Made by a program: the position numbers and the translations under genes | Shown here: piece after piece, positions 36,334-48,460 of the stretch | Layout: every line of letters begins with the position of its first letter | How positions within the stretch are numbered: position 1 is the first letter of the stretch | Assembly: GCA_002335605.1 (NCBI GenBank) | Contig: BEDY01000008.1 | Span: forward strand, 744,001 to 808,000 | Direction: 5' to 3' | Length of the DNA: 64,000 nucleotides | DNA from: Prillingera fragicola | Lineage: Eukaryota; Basidiomycota; Tremellomycetes; Trichosporonales; Trichosporonaceae | The notes under the pieces: model-generated | Database searches by the model: none | What the model was told of the DNA's origin: nothing | Seen by the model: the letters and a program-made list of their open reading frames with translations, nothing else

Positions 36334-39300
36334 TTAGTGGCGGTCTTTGGTCTTGAGACCGCCTAGCATCTTGGCCAGACTGCTAATCTGGCCCTTGAGT
36401 TTCGGCTTGTTGGGCGAGTCCGCTGCTGCGACCGTCGGAGCAACTGTGCTTGCACCTGTAATGGTCTTAAGACTGGTCGCCGACCCAGACGTCGCGAGCG
36501 TGGCAGTCTCGGCAGATGCGTTTGAGGATGGAGGATAGAGGGCCTGACCGGTTTGCTTGGTGACAGTTGATTGCGGTTTACTTTCGTTTGTTGGCGGGAT
36601 GGACATAGCAACAGACGATGTTGGGGGCGCCCACCGATCGCTCTCGTCGCGAGCGACAATACGCTTGTCTAACTGCGCGAGAGGCGACCGGGCGGGGCGG
36701 TGGGGACCGTTGCTGGCTTGGGAGGGTCGCCCAAGATGGCTAGGTTTTCCAAACGCCCCCATCGGCCCCATGCTTTCGGCCAGTGCAGCTGCAGCCAGGG
36801 CGGCCTGGCGGGTTCGGGAAGAGTCCTCGGTATCCCTGCGACGAGCTTGGCGAGAGCTTGGCCTGGACGATGCCTCGATTTGACGTTCGTCGTCCTCGCG
36901 GTGGCGGGGCAAGCGACGCCAGTCATCCGAGTCAGGTCCGCTGGCAGAGGAGCTCGTGGCGCTTGAGGACGCTGTCGCGATACTGGACAGCTGGCTCGAC
37001 AAGCCTGACGACGTTGTCGCATGATGCTTGTGCGGATGTGGTCGTGAGAGAGGGTTGACACCCTGTTGCAGTTTGGCTGGCGCGGACCATGTGCCGCCAG
37101 CAGCAGATTCGCGCTCTGCCACACGGCGAGCAAGGGCCTCAAGCTGGGGATTACCCTTGGACATGGCCATAAAGTCCTTCCACTTGGACTTGCGTTCGGC
37201 AGCGGCTTGCGCAGGTGTTGTCCCCAGCGGAGGAAAGTCTTGCGCGCGTATTGCGTCGAACGGCTTCTTCTTGGATAGGTCCCGTGCGAGCTCTTCAGAG
37301 GCAGCGACAAGCTCAGCGGCAAACGCATCGCGCTCTTGCTGACTGGGGTTGTCCCCAGCAGCGGCCGCTTCAGCCATTTTGGCCGCTTTGCCCTTGCGAA
37401 CACCGCGCTTGCGACGTTTGTGGGTTGAGAGTGACCGTTCGTCCACTTCCGAGCGCCTCGCATCATCTTCGAGATCACACTGGTCGTCCACATCGCCGCT
37501 CTCTGTTGGCTCGGGAGAGGCAAACGCGCTTCGATCTGTGGGGGTCGGATAGTCGTCGACAGTAGTCGCGGATCGAATCTCGTCTCGATCCAAGTCAGGT
37601 GTTGGCGCGGCTTGGGGAATTGATTGTTCAGGCACCATGGCCATAGTTTCACTGACCGAGCCAAGAGAAGGGGCGTGCTCTGGCAGGATGGGCAGTGAAG
37701 ACAGTGCCGGGTCAGGGTCCCGGAACAGAGCAGACGTAGCAGAATTGGGGACCGGAACAGGCGCAGTCGAGGTCAGCGCAGAGGTAAAGGCGCTCTTCTG
37801 GGTAGGGTTGGCCGGGCCGACTGGCGACTTGACGAACAGATCTTTAGGCCCCGCACTCGACTTGTTGCGGGTCTCGAGCCGCGCCATCTTCAAGGCGTGC
37901 ACAGCACGGCGGCCTCCAATCATCTCTGGCAGCTGGCGAATCCACCGCGCCAACTCACGAGCAGACGCACGGTCCTCGACTTCGATACAAAGCACATGCT
38001 CCGCAAGGTAGGTGGCGACTTCCTTTCCAATGCCTGTAAACTTGGATTGGAAGAACGCAACAGGATCCATCATAAACGTGTCAAAGTTTGGGTCACCATC
38101 CGTGGGATCCTTCCAAGGGTTGCGATGGAAGAGCATGTTAATAAGAACAATGCCCAAGGACCACACATCTGCCGGCGCCGGGCGGTAAGTGGGACCCAGG
38201 TTGTTGCGGCATTCGTAGGACATGTAGGGTTTGGAGCCACATTCAACATCGCCAGACTCGTCCTCGGTTGTGGCAAGACCAAAGTCGGTGAGCTTGACAA
38301 TCACTTTTTGCTTTGCCTGCGGGCCAAAGTCGGGTTTAGCAGTGTCGTCACCGTCGGCTACCGACTCAAGCTCTACCGAATCACAACAAATGAAATTCTC
38401 GGGCTTGATGTCACGGTGCGAGACCCCAGCTTCATGGCAAATTGCAACGGCTTCGCACATTTGCGAGAACATGGACGCGATCAAGCGTAGACGTCGTTGC
38501 GTGAGCAGTGTGTTTGCCGAAAAGGCTGAAAGCAGCGACGGAGTAGGCGGCGTCGCAGCCGTAAGGGATGCCGTGGCGGACCCGTTGTGGTGCGCAAACA
38601 ATAACGATGCAGGAGATGCGCTATAGCTGGAGTTGCTGAATCCGTTGGGTGAAAATGCGTTGGGCGAGTTTGAATAAGAAGACGGAAAATTGGAGAACAT
38701 TTGCGAGGTGGAAAAGGGGATAGCCGAGGACGAAAGCCGTGATGATGACATGATGTCCATTCCACGCTCGTTCGTTGCAACTGTGCCCGGCAGCCGAGTC
38801 TTGGTAACTGGTGGAGAAGCATCACGGGAACGTTCAAGCCAATAAAAACTGCACGTCAGCTCGAGTCAAGCGCTCAACACCTACAGGTCCTCTCCGGGGC
38901 ACAGTTCCAGCATGAGGAACAGCCAGTTTTTGGTTTGCAAGGTCTCATGCAGAGTGACAATGTTGGTGTGGATAGGGAGCGACAGGTGAATTGTTGCCTC
39001 GAACAATTGAGTCTCGAGTTGCTCCTCCTCGAGGTCGTGCTTGCTGAGACATTTCAGAGCATATTCGCGTTTGCGTCCCCCCTGCTCGCGAACAAGGTAT
39101 ACAACGGCATAGGATCCAGATCCCAGCTGGCGAATAACTTGATACGCCTTCTTGACATGGGCAGAGCGACTTTTCCCGGGGTGGCTGCCGTCTCGGCGAA
39201 GAGGCAGGCCCACGTCAGAATCGTGTCCATGGTGGCGACCAACGGCAGGCTCGATCACGTCACCCTCAAACTCGAGGCCTTCGCCAAAGACCATGCCCGG

Positions 39301-40062
39301 TCGAAGGACGTCGGCAACGCGGCTGGCTTCAGATTCGGCTGTCCATGAACGTCCTTTGCTGTCAAAGTCGTCATAGGAGTCGCCAGTCTCGTCCATACTC
39401 TCGTCCGCATCGAGCAGGACGCCACCGGTCGGCTGCCAGTCGTCCATCTCCTCAACACCAGGGGCCCAGGCATCCGCAAGCCCTAACATGGAGGAAGCTG
39501 GTTCGCCTTTGGGCGTCGTTGCCTTGCTTGGCGTTCCCGAACCGGACCTTGCAGGCAGCACCGAGGTACTGCCGCGGGGCGTACGCGAGCGTGATCGGGA
39601 TGAGAGTGAGATGGACACAATGGCCGCCGAGTTGCGCCTAGAACGTGAAGGCAGTTCGTCGGTGAGGCCACGAGGCGACGACGCAATCATACGAGGACTA
39701 CCTGGTCCTCCCGGGAAGAATGAAAAGTGGCCTTCGACAGGCGATGCAATTTGAGGGGAGAGCGTAGGCCGCTTGCCAAGAAGATGCGCCGCTGCCACTG
39801 GCGAGCCGGTTACAGGTGCTGGAGGGTGTGTGCCATTTGAGGGGCTGAAACCTATGACAGTGGTAGCTGCGTGGCCGATGGGTCCGGGAATTGGGACGGC
39901 GCGTGAGTCGTCCAACTCAAAAGGCTGATGGTGTGTGATACTGGGAAGTCTGGACGGAGTTGATACGCGGTGCACGTGCGGTGAAGGTGAGCGGTCGAGG
40001 AGGGACAACCGCCGGGGGGGTGACATTGCCCCAGGGGTCACTGGCGAATCGTGACCGCTCAT
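36334..40062 (-). CDS. Ser/Thr protein kinase of the Ran1/Ksp1/Sks1 group
   Basis: Two exons, 38885-40062 and 36334-38848, encode 1230 residues. About 280 disordered residues precede the N-lobe: YQVIRQLGSGSYAVVYLV (Gly loop), YALKCLSKHDLEE (catalytic Lys), ATIHLSLPIHTNIVTLHET, and the hinge LFLMLELCPGEDLFYWLE. About 90 Ser/Asn-rich residues are then inserted before the C-lobe helix LRLIASMFSQMCEAVAICHE; GVSHRDIKPENFICCD, KLTDFGLATTE, CGSKPYMSYECRN and PADVWSLGIVLINMLFHRNP follow. HRDIKPEN with SYEC in place of APE and the short distance to the Asn-Pro-Trp block are typical of Ran1/Pat1, Sks1/Vhs1 and Ksp1, which link nutrient state to growth and meiosis. The C-terminal half is disordered apart from PFDAIRAQDFPPLGTTPA. 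The exact orthologue is not decided. Confidence 0.85.
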
Positions 40063-42316
40063 GACGGCGAGCGAAGCTTCGGCGGTGGGGAAAGGTGGGC
40101 AGAGGGAGACCGAGTCGTCCTAGCTGAGGACGGCCCGGCACAGTGTGCTGCCAGCCGTTTGGGGATCGCACAAAGGAAAAGACTGCGTCGGAAGGTGTTC
40201 ACAGAACAGCGTGGGCCAACGGTTGGTGCCGTTGTTATGCAGCAGTGTGGAGACAGGCGCCACCGTCCGAGCCAATGGCGGAATCAACCTGGTGAACAGT
40301 CGTGCTCAATCAAAGTTGTCGGGTACCAGAGGCGGTGGCACAGGCAGGTGGACGCCAGAAGAAAGATACACAGGTGGCCTGGGCCGAAGTGGAGCTGATG
40401 TCCAGGTTGACGCGACGTAGGGTCGACGAGCAGGTAAAGAACGAGGAGTGCTCAGTCCACGTGCTGCAGAGGGATCGGGTGTCCCGACCGACCTGTCGAT
40501 GGCGAGCACCAAGTACGCGGCACCGAGCACAGGCGGAGGTGGAGTGTAGGTCTATAAGGGCAAGGCCTTGATGTCAAGTGTATGAGGATGCAAATGGGCA
40601 GGAAGGAGCCGAGCGCGCTGGGAAGATGGGTGCAGGGGGTGTTGTGGGCGGGTGGGTGATATGCTGTGGGGCTGCAGGAGTCGGACAATGGGGGCGAACT
40701 AATGATCTAGCGAGAATCGACGAGCCTTTGCAGACGGTTGAGCGAGAATGTGGGTATTGAGACGTGTATAATACAGACGTTGTGCAGATGTTGAATGATA
40801 GAAATAGAGGTACAGTCAGTCACTGAATAACTCGACTGCCTCCTGATAGGCAGGCACCAGCACCCCAGATGGATGCATTGCGTGTCCAGCCAAGCAGTCT
40901 ACCACCCACAGGCGCCGCGGAGGATTGCGACGGGCGAGCCAGCGAGATGAACCGAAATGCTGGCACCACCGCCCGGCGCAGCTGGTGCAGCCTGCGAAGA
41001 CCTTGCCGGCCAGGACCTCATCGCCTCATGGCCTCAGTTTGATCACGCATCCATAGGCATCCATCACTTGCCACCCACAACATGCAATGTCCATGTCCTA
41101 CTACCGATTACCTTTGGCCTATGGCGCATGCGCAATTGAAGTCGCACGGAGGGAGGATGCTCCAGCCACCGGCCACCAATCCACCAATCCACCGATGCAT
41201 GCACAACCCAGAATATCAGAACCCAAATCAGCACGCAGCGAGACCAATTGGCCACCCTTGTGGCCTCGTGCGCATGTCTGCGATCTCTCCGGCCCTCGGC
41301 TAGGCAGACCAAGGCAGGAGCGCCAAAGTCGGTCCGCCGTGGACTTAAAGAGCGTTGCGAGCACGCATCGCAAACAAGCGGCAATCCTATCATTCTGGGA
41401 TGACCACATGGACCAGTGGAAGCCCCTGCAGCTGCCCTTGCTGCTCGGACCTATGCAGCCCAGTCCTGGCCCCCGTCATCAAGGGCAACGTGAGGTATGC
41501 GTTGGTGGTATTGGGCCAGGATGGCCAGCAGCTGAACACGCGTGGTCACGCGATCACACGCGATCACACCTCGCTGCCGCCCCGCCAGCTACAACAGCTC
41601 TTCCTTGCTTTTAGGCCACCGCGCAGCGCGCAGAGCTCCGCCGCTCCTGATTTCCAGATCTCTAATTCCAGGATCCATGAGCAGCCTAAAGGTCTGAAGT
41701 GCTCAGGGGCCAGCACTACATGAAGTCGTGTGAGGTTGTGTGGCCGTCAGGCTCGGTGTACGGTGTGGCCTCGTCAAACCACCGCCGAAATCAGGTATTA
41801 GGGTTCTGAAGTGTCCAACGTGGGGTGCGTGCCTGACTTTTCCTTCCGTCCGCCAGATGGATGTCGACGGCGGGAGCTGCCCCGGACCAATTCACAGAAG
41901 CATTGAACGAACGAGCTCACAGCTCACAGCTGCCGTCTTCGCTGCACTAGCGGCGTCACGGCCACATGTAACCTAAGGTAGTCATTGGCAGGTTGCAGGA
42001 CGGCGGATGGCCTCGGTACTGTTTGGCCACTGGTCACTGTACTGGCCGTCCTATATGTGTATATGTGGTGAACTTGCCCTATAAACCCACCACAAAGCGA
42101 GACAGACTACTGTACAGAGATCGATGCGCATAAGCATAGTTGCGGGAGGGTGTAATTTAGCAGTAGATGCATTAAACCGAAGTCTTGTTGTGTTTCTGGT
42201 GAAGGGCTCTGGGTACGCACGTGCTTCGCACGACGACGAAATACATATCACTACTGTTCCGCCTCCAGACATCGCCCTTTCCTCTTACATGCACGAGCAC
42301 TTGCGTGCGACACTGT
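40063..42316. other. Long intergenic region upstream of the Ran1/Ksp1-type kinase
   Basis: Over 2.2 kb with no supportable gene, between the kinase start and the stop of the next minus-strand gene. It contains short CACC-rich runs around 41160-41210 and a direct repeat of CACGCGATCA at about 41547-41568. Open frames up to 175 codons exist but have no protein-like or family character. It may be a long regulated promoter, a 5' leader with introns, or a non-coding RNA locus. Confidence 0.5.
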
Positions 42317-44129
42317 TTAGAAGAGCGCGTCCGGTGCTTTGCCACTGACAAGCTTGATTATATTGAAGGACACGCAAAAGACCATGACTGCCACACCGTA
42401 GAAGCCAAGTGCCAAGGCGAGCCACTTCACCCTCCCAGGCTCGCCTCGATACAAACGGTAGTAGAACTGGTGGTCAGTCTGAACCTCGGCTTGGGACTTA
42501 CAAATCCAGGAAGAATGAAGCTGATAATTGTGGATCCTGTCGAGCCCACGAAACTAAGCACTGGAGGGTTAGCTCTCTGGTTTCAACGGTCCATGCGATT
42601 ACGCACCAACATCGAGGTCGTCCACCAGGAAGGCAATCAAGTATCCAGTCGTGACGATGCCAATTGTAAACCCAATGTATTTGTGGCGAGGCATGTCGGC
42701 GGCCTTTGGACCATGCGCGGCATCTCCGACCTTCGGCACCAGCATGTCGTTTTCGTTGCCCATCATTTCGGATGACGAGTCAGAGTCATTCTCATCCTCA
42801 GACTCGACATCCGCAGGTTCTTGGGCGACAATCTTGTGCCTTTTGCCCTTGATAATGCCAGAGGTAAGTAAGTACACGCACGAACGGCAAGGCAGTGCTT
42901 GCAGTGGGTATGACAGGCCGACTAGAAACACAATTCCGAGACGTCCGATGGCTACGAGAAGCGACTCGGCAGGGTACATGGCGATCACGTTAGGTCCGAC
43001 ATGGGAGCCGAAGGTGAGGTAGCCAATGATGCCCAGCTAGCTGAGTCAGATCGTTCGTGACGACAGTTTGCTCACCACTTCATACACTGCAGCCGCAGAG
43101 AAGATGGACGATCCGATGATGACGTTCATCTTGCGCTGGCTGTTGTCCTTGAGCTCGTTGTAAATGGGAAACAGCTGCATAGTTAGCTTGGGCATGCCTC
43201 CCGGCTCACGTTCTGGGCGCATGTAAAGGCAAACACTTGGACGGGGAAGGAAGCCAGGGTTTTGCCATCAAAGCGGGCCATCACAATCTCCCCACGGTCG
43301 GGGGCGGGGCCCTTGATAATGTACCAGCCTACGACGACAACGACCATGCTGCGATAGCGGTTAGAACAGGCCAACGCCAAGCACATACTATGCGACTGAA
43401 GAGAGAGCGATTTGACTCGCAACCCGCAGACTATCTAGAGTGCGCATGAACGACAAGGGCACGACGATCGGGGCTGTTAGACAGAGCCAGAGAGTCGGGG
43501 AGAGTAGAATTGAGTCTGGATCGATGGGTGACTTGAAAATGTGACCAAACGTGGTACAGACTTGCGGGAGGAGAGTCTAAGGCGTGAGCAAGTTCAAACG
43601 AACGTTGGGCGCACCTTGCAAATGATCTGCAACGCGTTAGCATCCGCAGGCTACAGTGAAAGGCGAGTTGCTTACCAGATACGATACGGAGACGCCGAAA
43701 CATTTGAGGGCAATGGCCAGCTGAGGCTGATTAGCGAATGGTGCAACCATCACTTACATCAAACAGACGCATCACCCAGCCTTTGCCAAAGGCCAGCCGC
43801 GCGACTTCGTTGAAACTGGCTTTGCGACCCTCGTCGCCTGGCCGCTTCCCAACCTCAGTCGCGCACCGTGACAGAAGCCACAGTCCGAAAGAAGCGGTGC
43901 ATGCCGAAAAGATGCAGCTAATGATGCCAGAGACCATACCCATGCTGGCGAATGCGGCAGGGAAAGCAAGGGCTCCAGATCCGATAATCGTGTTGGCGAG
44001 GTTGGATACAGAAGAAAGCACACTGGCGCCAGGCTCGTGCTGCGGCGCATCACGCCGTCGCCGCCTTCTCGGTAGTATAGGGGACGTAGTGGACATTGTG
44101 GGCGCAGTAGAGCCGTACGTTTGCACCAT
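42317..44129 (-). CDS. Amino-acid transporter, AVT5/6/7-like (AAAP family)
   Basis: Predicted vacuolar amino-acid transporter related to the SLC38-type branch. ATG 44129 (MVQTYGSTAPTMSTTSP) is followed by a basic run and the signature SVSNLANTIIGSGALAFPAA. Later exons give LKCFGVSVSYLIICKTLLP, PTLWLCLTAPIVVPLSF, ALFSVAYMVVVVVGWYII, VFAFTCAQNLFPIYNEL, VGLSYPLQALPCRSCVYLL and a final LALALGFYGVAVMVFCV, ending GKAPDALF at 42317. The sequence FAFTCAQNLFPIYNELK, in which the gene is spliced, is the conserved transport-core block of Avt5-7. An acidic loop of about 45 residues (ESEDENDSDSSSE) sits between two late membrane segments. It differs clearly from the AVT1-like gene at 9076-11573 in having only a short N-terminus. 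It is divergent from the Zn2Cys6 gene. Confidence 0.87.
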
Positions 44130-45319
44130 TGGTCGTCAACAAAGGTTGAGAGCGTGAAAGAGAGAGGGTGCGCGCTCGGGAGGGGGTGGCGCGGATGTCC
44201 GTCGTGTTTGAATCCGGCAGCGAGGCTTGGCAGAGGAGTAAGAAAGCAAGGTGCCTTTTGAGACGGCGTGTAGAGGTGGGCAAGTGTCTTTGCGTTGGAA
44301 TTGACCGAGTGTAAGGAAGGGCGAGGAAAGTCGACGTTGGATGTATGTGTTATGGACTATGGGTAGGATGCCAAAGGATCAAAGGCGATGACCGCTAGTG
44401 TCAGCCAACCACTCCCCGAATTGACGATCCTCTGTCCTCATACGGCAGGCACACACTATCCGGCACCAACGCGGCTGCACTTGCTTGCTGTTTGATCAAA
44501 CCAGCGCGGTCGACCCACCCATCCCTCCAGATGTGGTGCATGCCCATCACGATTACATAGCTCATGTACCACGCCATGCATTGCGAACCTACGCAGCTTA
44601 TCGGCCTTGGCTCCACAACCCTTCGGCCGCCCTTTGGCGGAATCATCGGGTCAACAGCCAGGACTCTCGAATCGCTTGTATGGCTGCGCCTCCATGGCGG
44701 TACAGGTGCAAAGGCACCATAGCCATCTGGCATATGCAGCCTCTCACCAGCTGGCCACCAGCCACCAGGCCACCAGCCACCAGCTACCAGCTCACTAGCT
44801 CCTAGACCCGAGGGCTAAAGGGATAACGGCTGTTGGGCGTAGCGCGCGCCAAGCTGTGATCCGTTGTGAGCCTCGTTTCAACACGAGCTAGTTATCAATT
44901 ATCAACCCGAGTCAAAGCTCATGCGAAGGTCGCCAAAGACGAAGGACCGAAGCACGTCCATCCATCTGTCAATTATGGAACAACGACTCGCGAAGGAACT
45001 ATGAACGTCAAAGGCATGTGAGACATGGTCATCAGCGCAGCCTTCAAGTTCTGTCGATCCTTGCCCTCGAGCGGAAACAAATTTGGCCCCTTGATTCCGG
45101 TCATGATCGGCCCGGTACCATTGTCACCCGCTTGTCCGTTTCCCCTCTTCAACATCCACCTTGTCCATTGCTGCGCTCACAGTGTCGACGATACGTGACA
45201 GTAGATTGAGTGGGATCCTGTAGAACACTATATCCATTTCAAACCACTTGCCTTTCCTCTTGGTAAATAACGCCCACGCCACGCCCCAGCCGACGACCAC
45301 CTCCCACCCCACTTGCACA
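44130..45319. other. Divergent promoter region, AVT / Zn2Cys6 factor
   Basis: Nearly 1.2 kb between two divergent starts. No coding frame is supported. It contains a small GCCACCAG minisatellite and several short polypyrimidine stretches. Confidence 0.5.
44746..44790 (+). repeat. GCCACCAG minisatellite-like repeat
   Basis: About five imperfect copies of an 8-9 base unit (GCCACCAG with occasional extra G or C) lie head to tail. It is non-coding and sits in the middle of the divergent promoter. Confidence 0.7.
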
Positions 45320-48300
45320 ATGGACGACGCCAGCGAGCGCTCGGCAAACTCTCCCGACGATGACAGATCAGAAGACCGCGATGGAATGCGCAAGCAAAGC
45401 AATCGTCAGTATTTCGAAATACATGTGACTCTGCGCTAACCAAGACACAGGCGCCTGCGTACGTGTGGTGATGTGCGTGTGTGAAAGGTGCTCATGGAAC
45501 AGGACTTCTGTCATCGCATGAAGATGCGCTGCATTGGGAAGGAGAATCCGCCTTGCAACAGGTGTAGACAGTCTGGGCAACAGTGCACATTTGATGGGCC
45601 GCGGAAGAGCAAGGCATCAAAGGTTGAAGAGTAGGTGTGAGGCCGCCACAAGGAGGGCTGACGTTTCAAGTCGTTTGAAACTCGTTGAGGAGCAAATGAC
45701 AGTGGTGCAATCGAGTCTATCAGAGCTCATTACTCTTCAACGCGCAGCACTTCCACGCCGTTCAGAGGAACCGTATCCCAGCAAACAGGTGTCATTCGCA
45801 CCCCACCCTGGTACGTGCTTGATCTGGCGGTGGCAACTGACGCGGTAGGATCGCGCTCTAGCTCCGTCTCTGTCCGTCCATCCTTTGCACCAGACGCCTA
45901 CCCGCACAGTCCTTCATCGTCGGTCCTGTATGACGCAGCCCGGCAGCACCGCTCACCTTCTCGTTCTTCTGGGCTTGCTCCGTCTCTTGCACCTAGGTCT
46001 CATACCGAACGGCTAAGCCATGCATCCAACGCAGGGCCACAGGAAACGCCGTACGACAAGCCGTCGGTGCGAGGACAATTGGGTAGTAGAGTGGGGGAAA
46101 CTGGCTCTGGCGTGCAATCCGACGATGAGGATGACAATCCTCTGGAGCCCTCAGAGGTTATCTACAACAACATGCTTTCACTCGCCGAAGCTGCACGCTT
46201 AAAAGCGGACGGGCACATGGAAGGAGACCTGGACCCGCCAGTCTTGTCGGATGCCCGAAAGGAAATTCCAAAGGGGCGGGCACATCCGTTTGACTTTAGT
46301 CTGGAAGGAGATGACCGGCGAAAGCGTCAACGTTTGGCATTCGAAGACCCAGGCCTTAAACGAGCTCTGCCGCTTCAGCGTGGCAACCATGTTCATCAAT
46401 ACACATCTCCCATCGACATGGGATTCTGTTCGGCAGAGAAGGGGGAGGAGTTATTCAACATGTGCGAGAGTTATCCCAAGCGCCGCACTAACTCTGCAGG
46501 TTTATGGACGGCGCAGCTGTCTACATGCCGATTTTCGACCCAGAGGTGGACACTTGGCAGAGCCTCTGTGAACGATCTCCGTTCACCATCACATCGTTGA
46601 TCATGGTCGGCTCCAAGATCGAGGACGCTGGTGGGCCTCCCAGCCCACTGCAACTGAAATGCAAGGATCACGCAGAGACAATCGGTGAGTGCAGGTTAAC
46701 TACAAAGTTGACAGCAGGCATGCACACGCTATTCACTCCAGTCGCCCGCATCGAAGTCCTGCAGGCAATGAGTGAGTGTCCGTTTAGTGGAACGTGCTGA
46801 ACCTGCAGTCGTTCTATCCGCTTGGGGCGATACCAGTTGGCGTCCAGGTGGGCACGCTCTCCGCATCGCGTAAGTCTTCGCTTGCCACGAAACAATCTGA
46901 CACACAGAATGGACATGGGACTGTATCGGTGCTTGCCCTTTCTCGCAGAGAGCGGTATGGGAGCTGGCAAGACTGCGGCAGAGTTGCAAGACGAAAGGCC
47001 ACTTATTGTCGGCGCTCGGTGCTGGCTGGCGCTGTACAAGTCGGAGTTTGAAATGGCGTTCAACCTCGGTCGCCCCGGGCTGTTCGCCGCCGAGGAAACG
47101 ATAAAACATGCGCGCAAATTCCTCGAGCACCCTTTGTCCATTCCAACTGATAGCCGTCTTGTGGCCACTTGCGAGCTGCTTACCGTGCGCAGTGAGTGTC
47201 ATCAGTGCCTATTATCGGCGCTCACACCACAGTGCCGATGCATCAGCCATTCTCCATTTGGCCAAGTGCAACCCGCGTGCCCGACTTTGACAAGAGAATC
47301 GAAGACGCAAACGAGGCATATCACGCCTGGCTAAAATACTGGACAGATTATTACAGTACGTCCAATCCAAGTTCGGTCCAGCTCACGCGTCAGTTCGAAC
47401 AGGCGTACCCGAGTCAAACTTTCTCCGCGAGAGCCGTAGGTGTTACCAGGAAATTGTGGGGGCTGACAACGGAGTTTTGACGCAATTCTCTCATGCGGTG
47501 CTGCACACCAACTCGCGGATTCTTCATGGAGTTCATTCGCGCCGGGATGTTGCGCTTTTACCCGATTCGCGACGCAGCCAACTAGTCGATGCCCTGAAGA
47601 GTGCTGAAACGCTCGTTGCAATGGCACTTCACAGTCAGCAGTACGCCACAAACTTTGCCAAAGGTATGAAGCTCCCCTGCCAGACTGTTCTGATACGCAG
47701 CGAACTATTACACCCATGTTGGCGTTGCTTTTGCGGCACGCATGGTCATTCGCCTGACGTCGCTTCTCCCGGATGCGGTCGACCTACGTCAAACGGGTCG
47801 CGACTTGGAGGCCGTGAGCAAGCTGCTAGCCCAAGGTTTGTGCTCTGCATTCCTTTCTGCGCTGACCATTCAGTGCCCGGCTTTCAGTTTGGAGAGCAAG
47901 TACGGGAGATCATCGTCAAAGCCAGGCGTAAGCATGTTCTCCCTCCTGCTTCCAAGCCTCCATCTCCCACACCACGCAATGCGGCGCTTCCCCCTATCAA
48001 TATTACACGTCGATCAACGACGCCTGGTTCTGGGCGAGACATCTCAAATCCGGCTCCGTCACAGTCTCACAATGAGGTCGTCTTTGGCACAACTCCACCC
48101 GAAGGACTGTCACTCGACTTCTTGTACGCGGATCAATTGTTCAACAATGACACACCAATGCTGGTGAGCCAAGTGGGGCAGGTAAGCTAAAATGGCGCTG
48201 CTAATGGACGTTAACGGGACAGACATTCGAGCCGGCTGCTCCAACGGGTGCTCTAGTCGATTTTAACCTGGACCAATGGTTTCCGTATCCGCCACTTGGT

Positions 48301-48394
48301 GAGTAAGCTGCGACACATATGTTCAGCTCCGCTAATCATAGAAACGGAACCCTCACTTGTTGCCGACGGAAGCGGACGTGGGAGCAACTGGTAG
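45320..48394 (+). CDS. Zn2Cys6 fungal transcription factor
   Basis: Predicted nuclear DNA-binding regulator. About a dozen exons join in phase from ATG 45320 to TAG 48392-48394. The binuclear zinc cluster is RACDFCHRMKMRC, a seven-residue loop, then CNRCRQSGQQC, giving C-x2-C-x6-C-x7-C-x2-C-x6-C. The first Cys lies in an exon of only 8 bases (45451-45458) bounded by good splice sites. A short coiled coil (DRLKLVEEQMTVVQSSLSEL) for dimerisation follows, then a disordered basic linker and the middle homology domain: MFMDGAAVYMPIFDPEVDTW, LCERSPFTITSLIMV, SWRPGGHALRIAMDMGLYR and CWLALYKSEFEMAFNLGRP, as in the fungal_trans family. The tail ends with acidic/aromatic LVDFNLDQWFPYPPLE, a likely activation segment. 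The target pathway is unknown; the divergent amino-acid transporter is one candidate target. Confidence 0.85.
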
Positions 48395-48460
48395 TGAACG
48401 GCAGGATGTGGTCGAGTTTATAAAGCGTAGCATGTGAAGAATGCTGGAGACAATATGGCT

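Noticed and set aside
36347..38626. Several plus-strand frames of 90-200 codons opposite the kinase gene
   Set aside because: Antisense to a kinase with clear catalytic motifs; no family character of their own.
41087..41614. 175-codon plus-strand frame in the long intergenic region
   Set aside because: No recognisable motif, atypical composition, overlaps other equally long frames.
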